This document shows positions 1-12,200 of a DNA stretch of 64,000 bases, in pieces; positions within the stretch are counted from its first letter, which is position 1; the number at the start of each line of letters is the position of its first letter. The position numbers were made by a program, and so were the translations under genes. The DNA is taken from contig NC_080053.1 of assembly GCF_026212465.1 (NCBI RefSeq), positions 860,038 to 924,037 on the forward strand, read 5' to 3'. Origin of the DNA: Amaranthus tricolor (Eukaryota; Streptophyta; Magnoliopsida; Caryophyllales; Amaranthaceae). A model generated the notes under the pieces. It did not search any database, was not told where the DNA came from, and saw only the letters and a program-made list of their open reading frames with translations.

Positions 1-3000
1 CAATGAACGATGAAGAATGAAACAGGATCAATGAGCATTGTAGAATGAACGATGAAGAATATACAAGGATCAATGATGAATAATGAATGAACGATGAAGA
101 ATGAACAAGGATCAATGATCATTGAAGAATGAACGATGAAGAATGAATATGGTTCAATGATCATTAAAGAATGAACGATGAAGAATGAACAAGGATCAAT
201 GATCATTGAAGAATGAACGATGAAGAATGAATAAGGATCAATGATCAATGAACAATGAACGATGAAGAATGAACCAGGATCAATGAGCATTGAAGAATGA
301 ACGATTTAGAATGAACAAGGATCAATGATCATTGAAGATGGAACGATGAAGAATGAACAAGGATCAATGATCATTGAAGAATGATCGATGAAGAATGAAT
401 ATGGATCAATGATCATTAAAGAATGAACGATGAAGAATGAACAAGGATCAATGATCATTGAAGAATGAACGATGAAGAATGAACAAGGATCAATGATCAA
501 TGAACAATGAACGATGAAGAATGAACCAGGATCAATGAGCATTGAAGAATGAACGATTTAGAATGAACAAGAATCAATGATCATTGAAGATGGAACGATG
601 AAGAATGAACAAGGATCAATGATCATTGAAGAATGAACGATGAAGAATGAATATGGATCAATGATCATTAAAGAATGAACGATGAAGAATGAATAAGGAT
701 CAATGATCATTGAAGAATGAACGATGAAGAATGAACAAGGATCAATGATCAATGAACAATGAACGATGAAGAATGAACGATGAAGAATGAACATGGATCA
801 ATGATCAATAATGAATGAACGATGAAGAATGAACAAGGATCAATGATTAATAAACAATGAACGATGAAGAATGAACAAGGATCAATGAGCATTGAAGAAT
901 GAACGATGAAGAATGAACAAGGATCAATGATCAATGAACAATGAACGATGAAGAATGAAACAGGATCAATGAGCATTGTAGAATGAACGATGAAGAATAT
1001 ACAAGGATCAATGATGAATAATGAATGAACGATGAAGAATGAACAAGGATCAATGATCATTGAAGAATGAACGATGAAGAATGAATATGGTTCAATGATC
1101 ATTAAAGAATGAACGATGAAGAATGAACAAGGATCAATGATCATTGAAGAATGAACGATGAAGAATGAATATGGATCAATGATCATTAAAGAATGAACAA
1201 TGAAGAATGAACAAGGATCAATGATCATTGAAGAATGAACGATGAAGAATGAACAAGGATCAATGATCAATGAACAATGAACGATGAAGAATGAACCAGG
1301 ATCAATGAGCATTGAAGAATGAACGATTTAGAATCAACAAGAATCAATGATCATTGAAGATGGAACGATGAAGAATGAACAAGGATCAATGATCATTGAA
1401 GAATGAACGATGAAGAATGAATATGGATCAATGATCATTAAAGAATGAACGATGAAGAATGAACAAGGATCAATGATCATTGAAGAATGAACGATGAAGA
1501 ATGAACAAGGATGAATGATCAATAAACAATGAACGATGAAGAATGAACAAGGATCAATGATTAATGAACAATGAACGATGAAGAATGAACAAGGATCATT
1601 GAGCATTGAAGAATGAACGATGAAGAATGAACAAGGATCAATGATCAATGAACAATGAACGATGAAGAATGAAACAGGATCAATGAGCATTGTAGAATGA
1701 ACGATGAAGAATATACAAGGATCAATGATGAATAATGAATGAACGATGAAGAATGAACAAGGATCAATGATCATTGAAGAATGAACGATGAAGAATGAAT
1801 ATGGTTCAATGATCATTAAAGAATGAACGATGAAGAATGAACAAGGATCAATGATCATTGAAGAATGTACGATGAAGAATGAACAAGGATCAATGACCAA
1901 TGAACAATGAACGATGAAGAATGAACCAGGATCAATGAGCATTGAAGAATGAACGATTTAGAATGAACAAGGATCAATGATCATTGAAGATGGAACGATG
2001 AAGAATGAACAAGGATCAATGATTAATGAACAATAAACGATGAAGAATGAACAAGGATCAATGAGCATTGAAGAATGAATGATGAAGAATGAACAAGGAT
2101 CAATGATCAATGAACAATGAACGATGAAGAATGAACGAGGATCAATGAGCATTGTAGAATGAACGATGAAGAATGTACAAGGATCAATGATGAATAATGA
2201 ATGAACGATGAAGAATGAACAAGGATCAATGATCATTGAAGAATGAACGGTGAAGAATGAATATGGATCAATGATCATTAAAGAATGAACGATGAAGAAT
2301 GAACAAGGATCAATGATCATTGAAGAATGAACGATGAAGAATGAATATGGTTCAATGATCATTAAAGAATGAACGATGAAGAATGAACAAGGATCAATGA
2401 TCATTGAAGAATGAACGATGAAGAATGAACAAGGATCAATGATCAATGAACAATGAACGATGAAGAATGAAACAGGATCAATGAGCATTGTAGAATGAAC
2501 GATGAAGAATATACAAGGATCAATGATGAATAATGAATGAACGATGAAGAATGAACAAGGATCAATGATCATTGAAGAATGAACGATGAAGAATGAATAT
2601 GGTTCAATGATCATTAAAGAATGAACGATGAAGAATGAACAAGGATCAATGATCATTGAAGAATGAACGATGAAGAATGAACAAGGATCAATGATCAATG
2701 AACAATGAACGATGAAGAATGAACCAGGATCAATGAGCATTGAAGAATGAACGATTTAGAATGAACAAGAATCAATGATCATTGAAGATGGAACGATGAA
2801 GAATGAACAAGGATCAATGATCATTGAAGAATGAACGATGAAGAATGAATATGGATCAATGATCATTAAAGAATGAACGATGAAGAATGAACAAGGATCA
2901 ATGATCATTGAAGAATGAACGATGAAGAATGAACAAGGATGAATGATCAATGAACAATGAACGATGAAGAATGAACCAGGATCAATGAGCATTGAAGAAT

Positions 3001-3595
3001 GAACGATTTAGAATGAACAAGGATCAATGATCATTGAAGATGGAACGATGAAGAATGAACAAGGATCAATGATCATTAAAGAATGAGCGATTTAGAATGA
3101 ACAAGGATAATTTGTCATTGAAGAATGAACGATGAAGAATGAACAAGGATCAATGATCAATAATGAATGAACGATGAAGAATGAACAAGGATCAATGATT
3201 AATGAACAATGAACGATGAAGAATGAACAAGGATCAATGAGCATTGAAGAATGAACGATGAAGAATGAACAAGGATCAATGATCAATGAACAATGAACGA
3301 TGAAGAATGAAACAGGATCAATGAGCATTGTAGAATGAACGATGAAGAATATACAAGGATCAATGATGAATAATGAATGAACGATGAAGAATGAACAAGG
3401 ATCAATGATCATTGAAGAATGAACGATGAAGAATGAATATGGTTCAATGATCATTAAAGAATGAACGATGAAGAATGAACAAGGATCAATGATCATTGAA
3501 GAATGAACGATGAAGAATGAACAAGGATCAATGATCAATGAACAATGAACGATGAAGAATGAACCAGGATCAATGAGCATTGAAGAATGAACGAT

Positions 3596-3847
3596 TTAGA
3601 ATGAACAAGGATCAATGATCATTGAAGATGGAACGATGAAGAATGAACAAGGATCAATGATCATTGAAGAATGAACGATGAAGAATGAATATGGATCAAT
3701 GATCATTAAAGAATGAACGATGAAGAATGAACAAGGATCAATGATCATTGAAGAATGAACGATGAAGAATGAACAAGGATCAATGATCAATGAACAATGA
3801 ACGATGAAGAATGAACCAGGATCAATGAGCATTGAAGAATGAACGAT
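3596..3847 (+). repeat. Example of the 252-bp (6-unit) higher-order repeat
   Basis: Six 42-bp units with different diagnostic bases form a block that starts at the gattta variant. In order they carry gattta with gaagatgg, a consensus unit, gaatatgg with cattaaag, a consensus unit, caatgaacaatg, and gaaccagg with gagcattg. The same 252-bp order recurs at 9970, 10222, 13498, 15094, 29237, 42994 and 51896. Longer forms of 462, 504 and 588 bp (11, 12 and 14 units) add other variants. The gattta unit is the most convenient marker of the block boundary. Confidence 0.85.
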
Positions 3848-5228
3848 TTAGAATGAACAAGGATCAATGATCATTGAAGATGGAACGATGAAGAATGAAC
3901 AAGGATAAATGAGCATTGAAGAATGAATGATGAAGAATGAACAAGGATCAATGATCAATGAACAATGAAGGATGAAGAATGAACCAGGATCAATGAGCAT
4001 TGTAGAATGAACGATGAAGAATGTACAAGGATCAATGATGAATAATGAATGAACGATGAAGAATGAACAAGGATCAATGATCATTGAAGAATGAACGATG
4101 AAGAATGAATATGGATCAATGATCATTAAAGAATGAACGATGAAGAATGAACAAGGATCAATGATCATTGAAGAATGAACGATGAAGAATGAACAAGGAT
4201 CAATGATCAATGAACAATGAACGATGAAGAATGAACCAGGATCAATGAGCATTGAAGAATGAACGATTTAGAATGAACAAGGATCAATGATCATTGAAGA
4301 TGGAACGATGAAGAATGAACAAGGATCAATGATTAATGAACAATAAACGATGAAGAAGGAACAAGGATCAATGAGCATTGAAGAATGAATGATGAAGAAT
4401 GAACAAGGATCAATGATCAATGAACAATGAACGATGAAGAATGAACGAGGATCAATGAGCATTGTAGAATGAACGATGAAGAATGTACAAGGATCAATGA
4501 TGAATAATGAATGAACGATGAAGAATGAACAAGGATCAATGATCATTGAAGAATGAACGGTGAAGAATGAATATGGATCAATGATCATTAAAGAATGAAC
4601 GATGATGAATGAACAAGGATCAATGATCATTGAAGAATGAACGATGAAGAATGAACAAGGATGAATGATCAATGAACAATGAACGATGAAGAATGAACCA
4701 GGATCAATGAGCATTGAAGAATGAACGATTTAGAATGAACAAGGATCAATGATCATTGAAGATGTAACGATGAAGAATGAATAAGGATCAATGATCATTA
4801 AAGAATGAACGATTTAGAATGAACAAGGATAATTGATCATTGAAGAATGAACGATGAAGAATGAACCAGGATCAATGATCAATAATGAATGAACGATGAA
4901 GAATGAACAAGGATCAATGATTAATGAACAATGAACGATGAAGAATGAACAAGGATCAATGAGCATTGAAGAATGAACGATGAAGAATGAACAAGGATCA
5001 ATGATCAATGAAGAATGAATGATGAAGAATGAACAAGGATCAATGATCAATGAACAATGAACGATGAAGAATGAACCAGGATCAATGAGCATTGAAGAAT
5101 GAACGATTTAGAATGAACAAGAATCAATGATCATTGAAGATGGAACGATGAAGAATGAACAAGGATCAATGATCTTTGAAGAATGAACGATGAAGAATGA
5201 ATATGGATCAATGATCATTAAAGAATGA

Positions 5229-5233
5229 ACGAT
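5229..5233. repeat. Target-site duplication ACGAT, left of element 1
   Basis: ACGAT directly precedes the TGATGC terminus of element 1 and is repeated at 9209-9213 directly after the other terminus. Together the two copies reconstitute an uninterrupted satellite unit, so they are the 5-bp target duplication made by integrase. Confidence 0.95.
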
Positions 5234-5306
5234 TGATGCAAAACAAAGACTGAATATGGTCTTTGTTATGCAAAGATCAATGTGGGATCAAGAGATTATC
5301 CAATTA
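5234..5306 (-). repeat. Remnant of the 3' LTR of element 1
   Basis: These 73 bp match 8252-8324 of the intact LTR with no mismatch that I can see, then the sequence switches to pol coding DNA at 5307. Reverse transcription makes both LTRs the same length, so the loss of the other 884 bp must have happened after integration. Confidence 0.93.
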
Positions 5307-6492
5307 TACTTTTAAGGGTTTCAAAGGCCTGCTGTGCCTTGGGTGTCCAGTTAAACTTCCCCTGTTTTGTGCACTCTGTTATGGGTGCCATAACAGAGCT
5401 GAAGTCCCGGATAAACCTCCTGTAGAAGGAGGCCAGCCCATGAAAAGACCTAATTTGTGTGAGGGTTGTGGGTATAGGCCAATCCTGTATTGCTTGGATT
5501 TTAGTTGGGTCTACCTTGACTCCCTCCCTACCCACAATGTACCCCAAAAAACTAACTTCAGGAAGTAAGAAATTACATTTTTCTAGCTTTGCATACAACC
5601 TCTGTTTCCTTAAGACTTCAAACAATTGTTGGAGGTGGTCTAAGTGGGCTGCTATGTCCTTGCTGTAGATGAGTATGTCATCTAGGTAAACAACTATAAA
5701 CTTTCCTAGGAAAGGTCTCAAAATCTCATTCATCAGGCGCATAAAAGTGCTAGGGGCACCTGTCAAACCAAAGGGCATAACAAGCCACTCATACAGCCCA
5801 TACTTGGTTTTGAAGGCTGTTTTCCACTCATCCCCTGTTTTCATTCTGATTTGGTGGTATCCACTCCTGAGATCCACCTTGCTAAACCATTGAGAACCCC
5901 CTAATTCATCCAATATGTCATCAATCCTAGGTATAGGGAACCTATACTTGATGGTTATGTTGTTTACACTACGACTATCAATACACATTCTCCATGTGCC
6001 ATCCTTCTTAGGCACAAGTAGAGTGGGTACTGCACAAGGACTCAAACTCTCCCTGACATAGCCCCTCTTCATCAGATCCTCTACCTGTCTCTGTAATTCT
6101 TGGGCCTCTTTGGGATTAGTCCTATAAGCAGGCTTGTTAGGAAGACTAGCCCCAGGTAGTAAGTCAATTTGGTGTTCCACCCCCCTGAATGGTGGTAATC
6201 CAGGTGGTAGCTCAGTGGGAAACACATCCTTATATTGTTCTAATAGTCCAGTCATCTCAGCAGGTATGGGTGTGGAATCTTGTACTTCCTTGGTGACTAA
6301 CAAATACAGCTCTTCTGTTCCCTGCACTTCCCTTTCACATTCTTTTCTATTCATCAACTGCACATGTTCCTTAGAGGGCTTAGGTGGCACTGCTCTGTGT
6401 GGGGGCAGGGGTAAAAATTCTTTCCTCTTCCCATTATGTCTAATAGTGTAAGTGTTGTCATAACCATTGTGTATGGCTCTCTTGTCATATTG
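5296..6492 (-). pseudogene. Element 1 pol fragment: end of protease region and reverse transcriptase
   Basis: This is the part of the polyprotein downstream of the in-frame TGA at 6493-6495. It continues in the same frame as gag and protease. It holds a Ty3/Gypsy reverse transcriptase with [16 protein letters not shown], the aspartate block [32 protein letters not shown] and the catalytic YLDD box at 5677-5688, followed by the connection region up to QQAFETLK. Translation would have to restart or read through the TGA. The native sequence stops at 5307, where the deletion joins it to 3' LTR DNA. The last four codons (S-I-I-G) and the TAA at 5296-5298 come from the LTR. RNase H and integrase are absent, so it cannot act alone. 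Confidence 0.93.
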
Positions 6493-6495
6493 TCA

Positions 6496-6780
6496 GGGTC
6501 TACCTAGCAAGAGGTGGCATGCATCCATATCCAAGACATCACACAAAACTTCATCCTCATATGTTCCCAAAGTCAAGACTACTGGGCACTGATGTTTTAT
6601 TGAACCACTAGCCTTGGTGTCTAACCATTTCATTTTATAAGGATTAGGGTGAGCCTTAGTCTTTAGGTGTAACTCCTCCACCAACTGCTTACTGACACAG
6701 TTTGCCTCACTTCCACTATCAATAATCAAATCACATACTTTCCCCTGTATTTTGCACTTTGTTTGGAAGATATTTTCTCT
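6496..6780 (-). pseudogene. Element 1 aspartic protease fragment
   Basis: This stretch is in frame between two nonsense codons (TAA at 6781-6783, TGA at 6493-6495). It encodes the retropepsin-like domain that would release gag and pol products. The active-site D-S-G lies in LIIDSGSEANC, with the catalytic Asp at 6718-6720, and the conserved HLLLGRP motif lies just before the TGA. In element 2 the matching codons are Gln (CAA) and Trp (TGG). Both stops therefore look like single C-to-T type transitions. No functional start codon lies between the stops, so I read it as a broken piece of the polyprotein, not as a separate gene. Confidence 0.88.
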
Positions 6781-7902
6781 TTAGTCAGATTTTCTAGTCA
6801 AGGGTGTGTTGTGAAAGCTCCGTCTAATAATGAGGCTCAAGTGCTCTTCCTCAGGGGGAATTTTTTCCAGCTCTCCCTCTCCTTCCTCCTCAGAATCTCC
6901 TTCAAATGGGTGCCAGTTTCCCTGCTCATCTGTTATAAATGTACCATCACCATCACTTAGGCTGGGAGGGTCTAACTCTTCCTCTTGCCCATTCTTTAAT
7001 ACCAGGAGTCTCTTAGGGTTAGTGTTTTGCCTAATGTCAGCCCATTCTTTCATGGTAAACGCCCTTGCATTGGGACAATCCCTCTTATAGTGTCCCCTCC
7101 CATTGCATTTAAAACAAATGATGTCCTGTGGCTTGGTGTTTGACTCTGTTCTGGGGGTAGTAGGTTTAGGTCCAGAGGGTGGTAACTCCTTCCTAGGCAT
7201 GGTCATAGCACTAGTGTTCCTTGGGGTATAGGTCCTGTTGTTCCTCATTTGGGGGTTTGCTGCTTTGTGTTGTCTCTCAATCTCCATGGCTATAGAGGTA
7301 GCAAGTTGTAGTGTAAGGTCAGGTGTATTCATCAATCTTTCCCTAAATTCTTCCCTTAATCCAGCTATCAACTTTCCTACTTTAATTTCCTCTGGTTCGT
7401 GAAGGTCACAAAGGTGATACAATCTCTCCCATTCATTCAGGTAGTCTTCTACTGACCTAGTTCCCTGTTTCATAGCATACAACTGTACAATCAGTTGCTG
7501 CTTGTATGTGGCTGGGACATATCTCCTCTTCATTTGCTTCCTAAGTTTGTCCCAAGTGCTAATCCTATTCCTTTCTTCCCTAAATCTTTGTTTTTGAATG
7601 CTTTCTAACCAAACTGCAGCTGATTTGGTTAGTTTGATCTTGGCAATCTTAAATTGTTGGTTTGGGGGTGTTTCTTTAAATTCAAAGTATTCTCCCATTC
7701 TTCTCTCCCATTCCAGGTACTTAGAGGGGTCATGTGATATGCCATCAAACTCAGGAAGATCGATTTTAATGGTCCGATCCTCATATGGTCGACAATTAGG
7801 GTTTGGTATTGGTGGTCTGTTGTTCTGATTATCGATCCCTAAATGTGCGAACAACCTATCCAATTTATCCTCAATAGCTTCAAACCTATCATCCCTTTCC
7901 AT
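6781..7902 (-). pseudogene. Element 1 gag (373 codons, ends at an in-frame TAA)
   Basis: Capsid/nucleocapsid precursor of element 1. I chose the ATG at 7902 because it is the first Met that fits the N-terminus of element 2 gag. The open frame extends upstream to 8037 only into leader sequence. The retrotransposon gag core spans roughly residues 40-215. The zinc knuckle CFKCNGRGHYKRDC (CX2CX4HX4C) is at residues 263-276 (7075-7116), followed by the conserved PNARAFTMKEWADI and an acidic linker. The frame stops at TAA (6781-6783), exactly where element 2 has Gln in its linker before protease. This is probably a nonsense mutation. Programmed stop-codon readthrough at the gag-pol border is a less likely alternative, given the second stop and the deletion. 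Confidence 0.9.
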
Positions 7903-8235
7903 GGTCTCTAAGTCACAACAGCTAGATAACCAGCACAGAATAATCCCAAGTTTTTTCAAATATCGAACAAGAATAATCGCTAAATTCAGAGAACAAATCG
8001 TGTCCAGATACATAAAGAATGATGTAATGAATTGCAAATCTGAAATGACAATTAAAAAATGAATTCAAAGTAAAGGAAGACACTCCCTGAACGTTGTAGG
8101 AATGGAAATGCACAAATCTCCAATTCTTTCGTTTTGTAATCGCCTCCAGATTTCCTCTTCAAAATAACCCAGAACAAATGACCAGTTCTTCAAAATGTCC
8201 TTCTGATATACTCTTCTTTGTCCCTTACGTGAATT
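7903..8235 (-). other. Element 1 leader between primer site and gag
   Basis: 333 bp of AT-rich untranslated leader between the primer-binding site and the gag ATG. Short open frames here on the minus strand (for example at 8065-8259 and 7922-8113) show no recognisable protein motif and cross the primer site or the gag start. I see no gene in it. Confidence 0.8.
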
Positions 8236-8248
8236 GGCTCTGATACCA
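8236..8248 (-). promoter_or_regulatory. Element 1 primer-binding site, initiator tRNA-Met
   Basis: The minus strand reads TGGTATCAGAGCC three bases inside the 5' LTR. It is complementary to the CCA-ended acceptor end of plant initiator tRNA-Met, the usual primer for minus-strand DNA synthesis in many plant LTR retrotransposons. Confidence 0.95.
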
Positions 8249-8670
8249 AGTTGATGCAAAACAAAGACTGAATATGGTCTTTGTTATGCAAAGATCAATG
8301 TGGGATCAAGAGATTATCCAATTACTCACGCACAATCCCAAATCACTCGATGCAAAGGGGTTTAGAACGCTCAGAACAATCAAGAAGGTGGTTCTTGATT
8401 TTCTGATGTCTGCACTGGTGGACGTTGTTCCACTCCTTTACAACCTTCTACAGAAACTCAAAACAAGGAGGATGATTCCTTGCCTTGTGTGATTCCCTGA
8501 GAATATAGGTTTGCTTGTAAACCTATGAATTCTCCGGCCAAAGATGAACCTCCTTGGAACAAGTTTGCAAACAAACTCAAAAAAACAATCAAACACTTTG
8601 TCTGAAAATGAAACTCTGATTCTTATTATCAATATGCAACGTGAAAACCAAATACATCAATGTCACACGT

Positions 8671-8677
8671 ATTTATA
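8671..8677 (-). promoter_or_regulatory. TATA box of the element 1 LTR
   Basis: TATAAAT in the context CTCTATAAATACG on the minus strand, about 530 bp into the LTR, where the U3 promoter is expected. Element 2 has CTATAAATAAGG at the equivalent place. Confidence 0.7.
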
Positions 8678-8814
8678 GAGTTTTACATCTCAGAAATTAG
8701 CCGTTACAAGGCTTGACTAAAATACGTGGCAATTAACTAACAAAACAGAAAATTAAGCAAAGGCCAACACTTAGCCAAAAACCGGATGTTCCTTTTCTTC
8801 TGACCAGGCTTCCT

Positions 8815-9208
8815 TCAGCCTATCCTAAGGTCTTCCTGATGGTTTGTTAGCAGAACACTAGGGCCTCTATGGCTTGGCCCATGTAAGGAGATGTCACTGA
8901 TGCCTTCACCTTGATCCAGGTCATCCTGGTTTGGGCTCAGAGATGTCAGCAAGGTCCGCTGGTCGTCAGAATCACCTGTTGTTCTGTTCTTGCATTCTGT
9001 GGCCTTGTTTGGGTTCATGATGTTTGTTTTTGTGATGCATTGGCTTTCCTCAGCTTCCTTAAGTCTTTGTAGATCCCTTTTTGTCGTGTCCAAGGTGTCT
9101 TTGTTGATTTTCCTTGTTTCATGGTCATTTGGTGCAGAGGAACAGTCACCAGTACCTTCATGTTCCTGTTCCTTTGTTGGATCCTTGTTCTTTGATGCCT
9201 TTGCATCA
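8815..9208 (-). other. LTR-encoded polyprotein tail reading frame of element 1
   Basis: This is an open frame of about 130 codons from the first bases of the LTR to TGA at 8815-8817. It ends with DISLHGPSHRG followed by a short hydrophobic-acidic tail. That resembles the NMDVHGPTSRK tail which ends the element 2 polyprotein inside its own 3' LTR. In the 3' LTR this frame would have formed the integrase C-terminal extension, but that LTR copy has been deleted. In the surviving 5' LTR it is only a sequence copy and should not be translated as part of pol. The in-frame upstream satellite codons are coincidental. Confidence 0.6.
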
Positions 9209-9213
9209 ACGAT
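9209..9213. repeat. Target-site duplication ACGAT, right of element 1
   Basis: Second copy of the 5-bp duplication that pairs with 5229-5233. The satellite resumes in phase (gaagaatgaac) immediately after it. Confidence 0.95.
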
Positions 9214-12200
9214 GAAGAATGAACAAGGATCAATGATCATTGAAGAATGAACGATGAAGAATGAACAAGGATGAATGATCAATGAACAATGAACGATGAA
9301 GAATGAACCAGGATCAATGAGCATTGAAGAATGAACGATTTAGAATGAACAAGGATCAATGATCATTGAAGATGGAACGATGAAGAATGAATAAGGATCA
9401 ATGATCATTAAAGAATGAACGATTTAGAATGAACAAGGATAATTTGTCATTGAAGAATGAACGATGAAGAATGAACAAGGATCAATGATTAATGAACAAT
9501 GAACGATGAAGAATGAACAAGGATCAAAGAGCATTGAAGAATGAACGATGAAGAATGAACAAGGATCAATGATCAATGAACAATGAACGATGAAGAATGA
9601 AACAGGATCAATAAGCATTGTAGAATGAACGATGAAGAATGAACAAGGATCAATGATCAATGAACAATGAACGATGAAGAATGAAACAGGATCAATGAGC
9701 ATTGTAGAATGAACGATGAAGAATATACAAGGATCAATGATGAATAATGAATGAACGATGAAGAATGAACAAGGATCAATGATCATTGAAGAATGAACGA
9801 TGAAGAATGAATATGGTTCGATGATCATTAAAGAATGAACGATGAAGAATGAACAAGGATCAATGATCATTGAAGAATGAACGATGAAGAATGAACAAGG
9901 ATCAATGATCAATGAACAATGAACGATGAAGAATGAACCAGGATCAATGAGCAATGAAGAATGAACGATTTAGAATGAACAAGGATCAATGATCATTGAA
10001 GATGGAACGATGAAGAATGAACAAGGATCAATGATCATTGAAGAATGAACGATGAAGAATGAATATGGATCAATGATCATTAAAGAATGAACAATGAAGA
10101 ATGAACAAGGATCAATGATCATTGAAGAATGAACGATGAAGAATGAACAAGGATCAATGATCAATGAACAATGAACGATGAAGAATGAACCAGGATCAAT
10201 GAGCATTGAAGAATGAACGATTTAGAATGAACAAGAATCAATGATCATTGAAGATGGAACGATGAAGAATGAACAAGGATCAATGATCATTGAAGAATGA
10301 ACGATGAAGAATGAATATGGATCAATGATCATTAAAGAATGAACGATGAAGAATGAACAAGGATCAATGATCATTGAAGAATGAACGATGAAGAATGAAC
10401 AAGGATCAATGATCAATGAACAATGAACGATGAAGAATGAACCAGGATCAATGAGCATTGAAGAATGAACGATTTAGAATGAACAAGGACCAATGATCAT
10501 TGAAGATGAAACGATGAAGAATGAACAAGGATCAATGATCATTAAAGAATGAGCGATTTAGAATGAACAAGGATAATTTGTCATTGAAGAATGAACGATG
10601 AAGAATGAACAAGGATCAATGATCAATAATGAATGAACGATGAAGAATGAACAAGGATCAATGATCATTAAAGAATGAACGATGAAGAATGAATAAGGAT
10701 GAATGATCAATGAACAATGAACGATGAAGAATGAACCAGGATCAATGAGCATTGAAGAATGAACGATTTAGAATGAACAAGGATCAATGATCATTGAAGA
10801 TGGAACGATGAAGAATGAACAAGGATCAATGATCATTAAAGAATGAGCGATTTAGAATGAACAAGGATAATTTGTCATTGAAGAATGAACGATGAAGAAT
10901 GAACAAGGATCAATGATCAATAATGAATGAACGATGAAGAATGAACAAGGATCAATGATTAATGAACAATGAACGATGAAGAATGAACAAGGATCAATGA
11001 GCATTGAAGAATGAACGATGAAGAATGAACAAGGATCAATGATCAATGAACAATGAACGATGAAGAATGAAACAGGATCAATGAGCATTGTAGAATGAAC
11101 GATGAAGAATATACAAGGATCAATGATGAATAATGAATGAACGATGAAGAATGAACAAGGATCAAAGATCATTGAAGAATGAACGATGAAGAATGAATAT
11201 GGTTCAATGATCATTAAAGAATGAACGATGAAGAATGAACAAGGATCAATGATCATTGAAGAATGAACGATGAAGAATGAACAAGGATCAATGATCAATG
11301 AACAATGAACGATGAAGAATGAACCAGGATCAATGAGCATTGAAGAATGAACGATTTAGAATGAACAAGGATCAATGATCATTGAAGATGGAACGATGAA
11401 GAATGAACAAGGATCAATGATCATTGAAGAATGAACGATGAAGAATGAATATAGATCAATGATCATTAAAGAATGAACGATGAAGAATGAACAAGGATCA
11501 ATGATCATTAAAGAATGAACGATGAAGAATGAACAAGGATCAATGATCAATGAACAATGAACGATGAAGAATGAACCAGGATCAATGAGCATTGAAGAAT
11601 GAACGAATTAGAATGAACAAGGATCAATGATCATTGAAGATGGAACGATGAAGAATGAACAAGGATCAATGATTAATGAACAATAAACGATGAAGAATGA
11701 ACAAGGATCAATGAGCATTGAAGAATGAATGATGAAGAATGAACAAGGATCAATGATCAATGAACAATGAAGGATGAAGAATGAACGAGGATCAATGAGC
11801 ATTGTAGAATGAACGATGAAGAATGTACAAGGATCAATGATGAATAATGAATGAACGATGAAGAATGAACAAGGATCAATGATCATTGAAGAATGAACGA
11901 TGAAGAATGAATATGGATCAATGATCATTAAAGAATGAACGATGAAGAATGAACAAGGAAAAATGATCATTGAAGAATGAACGATGAAGAATGAACAAGG
12001 ATCAATGATCAATGAACAATGAACGATGAAGAATGAACCAGGATCAATGAGCATTGAAGAATGAACGATTTAGAATGAACAAGAATCAATGATCATTGAA
12101 GATGGAACGATGAAGAAAGAACAAGGATCAATGATCATTGAAGAATGAACGATGAAGAATGAATATGGATCAATGATCATTAAAGAATGAACGATGAAGA

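Larger units (their letters stand above)
1..5233 (+). repeat. 42-bp tandem satellite, block 1
   Basis: About 125 head-to-tail units of 42 bp with no gene. The consensus unit is three 14-bp pieces: agaatgaacgatga, agaatgaacaagga and tcaatgatcattga. The plus strand of the consensus is purine-rich (20 A, 10 G, 8 T, 4 C). Recurring unit variants include gatttagaatg, gaatatggatc, gaaccaggatc, gaagatggaacg, gaaacaggatc with cattgtag, and gatgaataatgaatg. They occur in a repeated order, giving higher-order periods such as 252 bp (for example 306 to 558 and 3596 to 3848). An extra 14-bp piece lies near 766-790. The array is open at the left edge and is cut on the right by element 1. Confidence 0.97.
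5234..9208 (-). mobile_element. Element 1: decayed Ty3/Gypsy LTR retrotransposon
   Basis: A 3,975-bp insertion in the satellite, transcribed on the minus strand. Order on the minus strand: complete 957-bp 5' LTR (9208-8252), initiator tRNA-Met primer site, leader, gag, protease, reverse transcriptase, then an abrupt deletion junction at 5306/5307 into 73 bp of 3' LTR. RNase H, integrase, the polypurine tract and 884 bp of the 3' LTR are missing. The outer termini form a 9-bp inverted repeat (TGATGCAAA and TTTGCATCA) and are flanked by ACGAT duplications. The frame carries two nonsense codons. The gag, the LTR layout and the LTR-encoded tail are related to element 2, but it is a distinct family. 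It is dead as an autonomous element. Confidence 0.95.
8252..9208 (-). repeat. Intact 5' LTR of element 1 (957 bp)
   Basis: On the minus strand the LTR starts at 9208 with TGATGCAAAGGCATCA and ends at 8252 with TTTGCATCA. U3 is about 530 bp up to the TATA box at 8671-8677. R and U5 make up the rest. The first 394 bp (9208-8815) are an open reading frame that matches the polyprotein tail position in elements 2 and 3. The U5 end holds a strong hairpin (8255-8290). The segment after the TATA box resembles the corresponding segment of the element 2 LTR (for example cagagtttcatt and aagtgtttg), which supports a shared ancestry. Confidence 0.93.

Noticed and set aside
306..5092. Dozens of minus-strand open frames of 64-260 codons with a 14-residue repeat (MIIDPCSFFIVHSS type), here and in the other satellite blocks
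   Set aside because: The unit length (42) is divisible by three and one minus-strand frame of the consensus has no stop, so frames stay open by arithmetic. They end wherever the gattta variant gives TAA. There is no promoter, no conserved start and no codon-level constraint visible.
1..5233. CRISPR-like array
   Set aside because: Units are directly adjacent, without unique spacers, and no cas-like gene is present. This is a eukaryotic satellite.
5263..5568. Plus-strand ORFs over the element 1 reverse transcriptase region (also 5459-5668, 6134-6451, 6830-7090)
   Set aside because: Antisense shadows of the minus-strand gag-pol sequence, with no motifs of their own.
6781..6783. TAA of element 1 as a programmed readthrough stop between gag and protease
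   Set aside because: Element 2 has a sense codon there, a second nonsense codon follows, and the element is otherwise decayed, so mutation is simpler.
8815..9324. 169-codon minus-strand ORF starting in the satellite and entering element 1
   Set aside because: A chance in-frame fusion of satellite codons to the U3-coded tail of the 5' LTR. Only the LTR part has a homologous counterpart.
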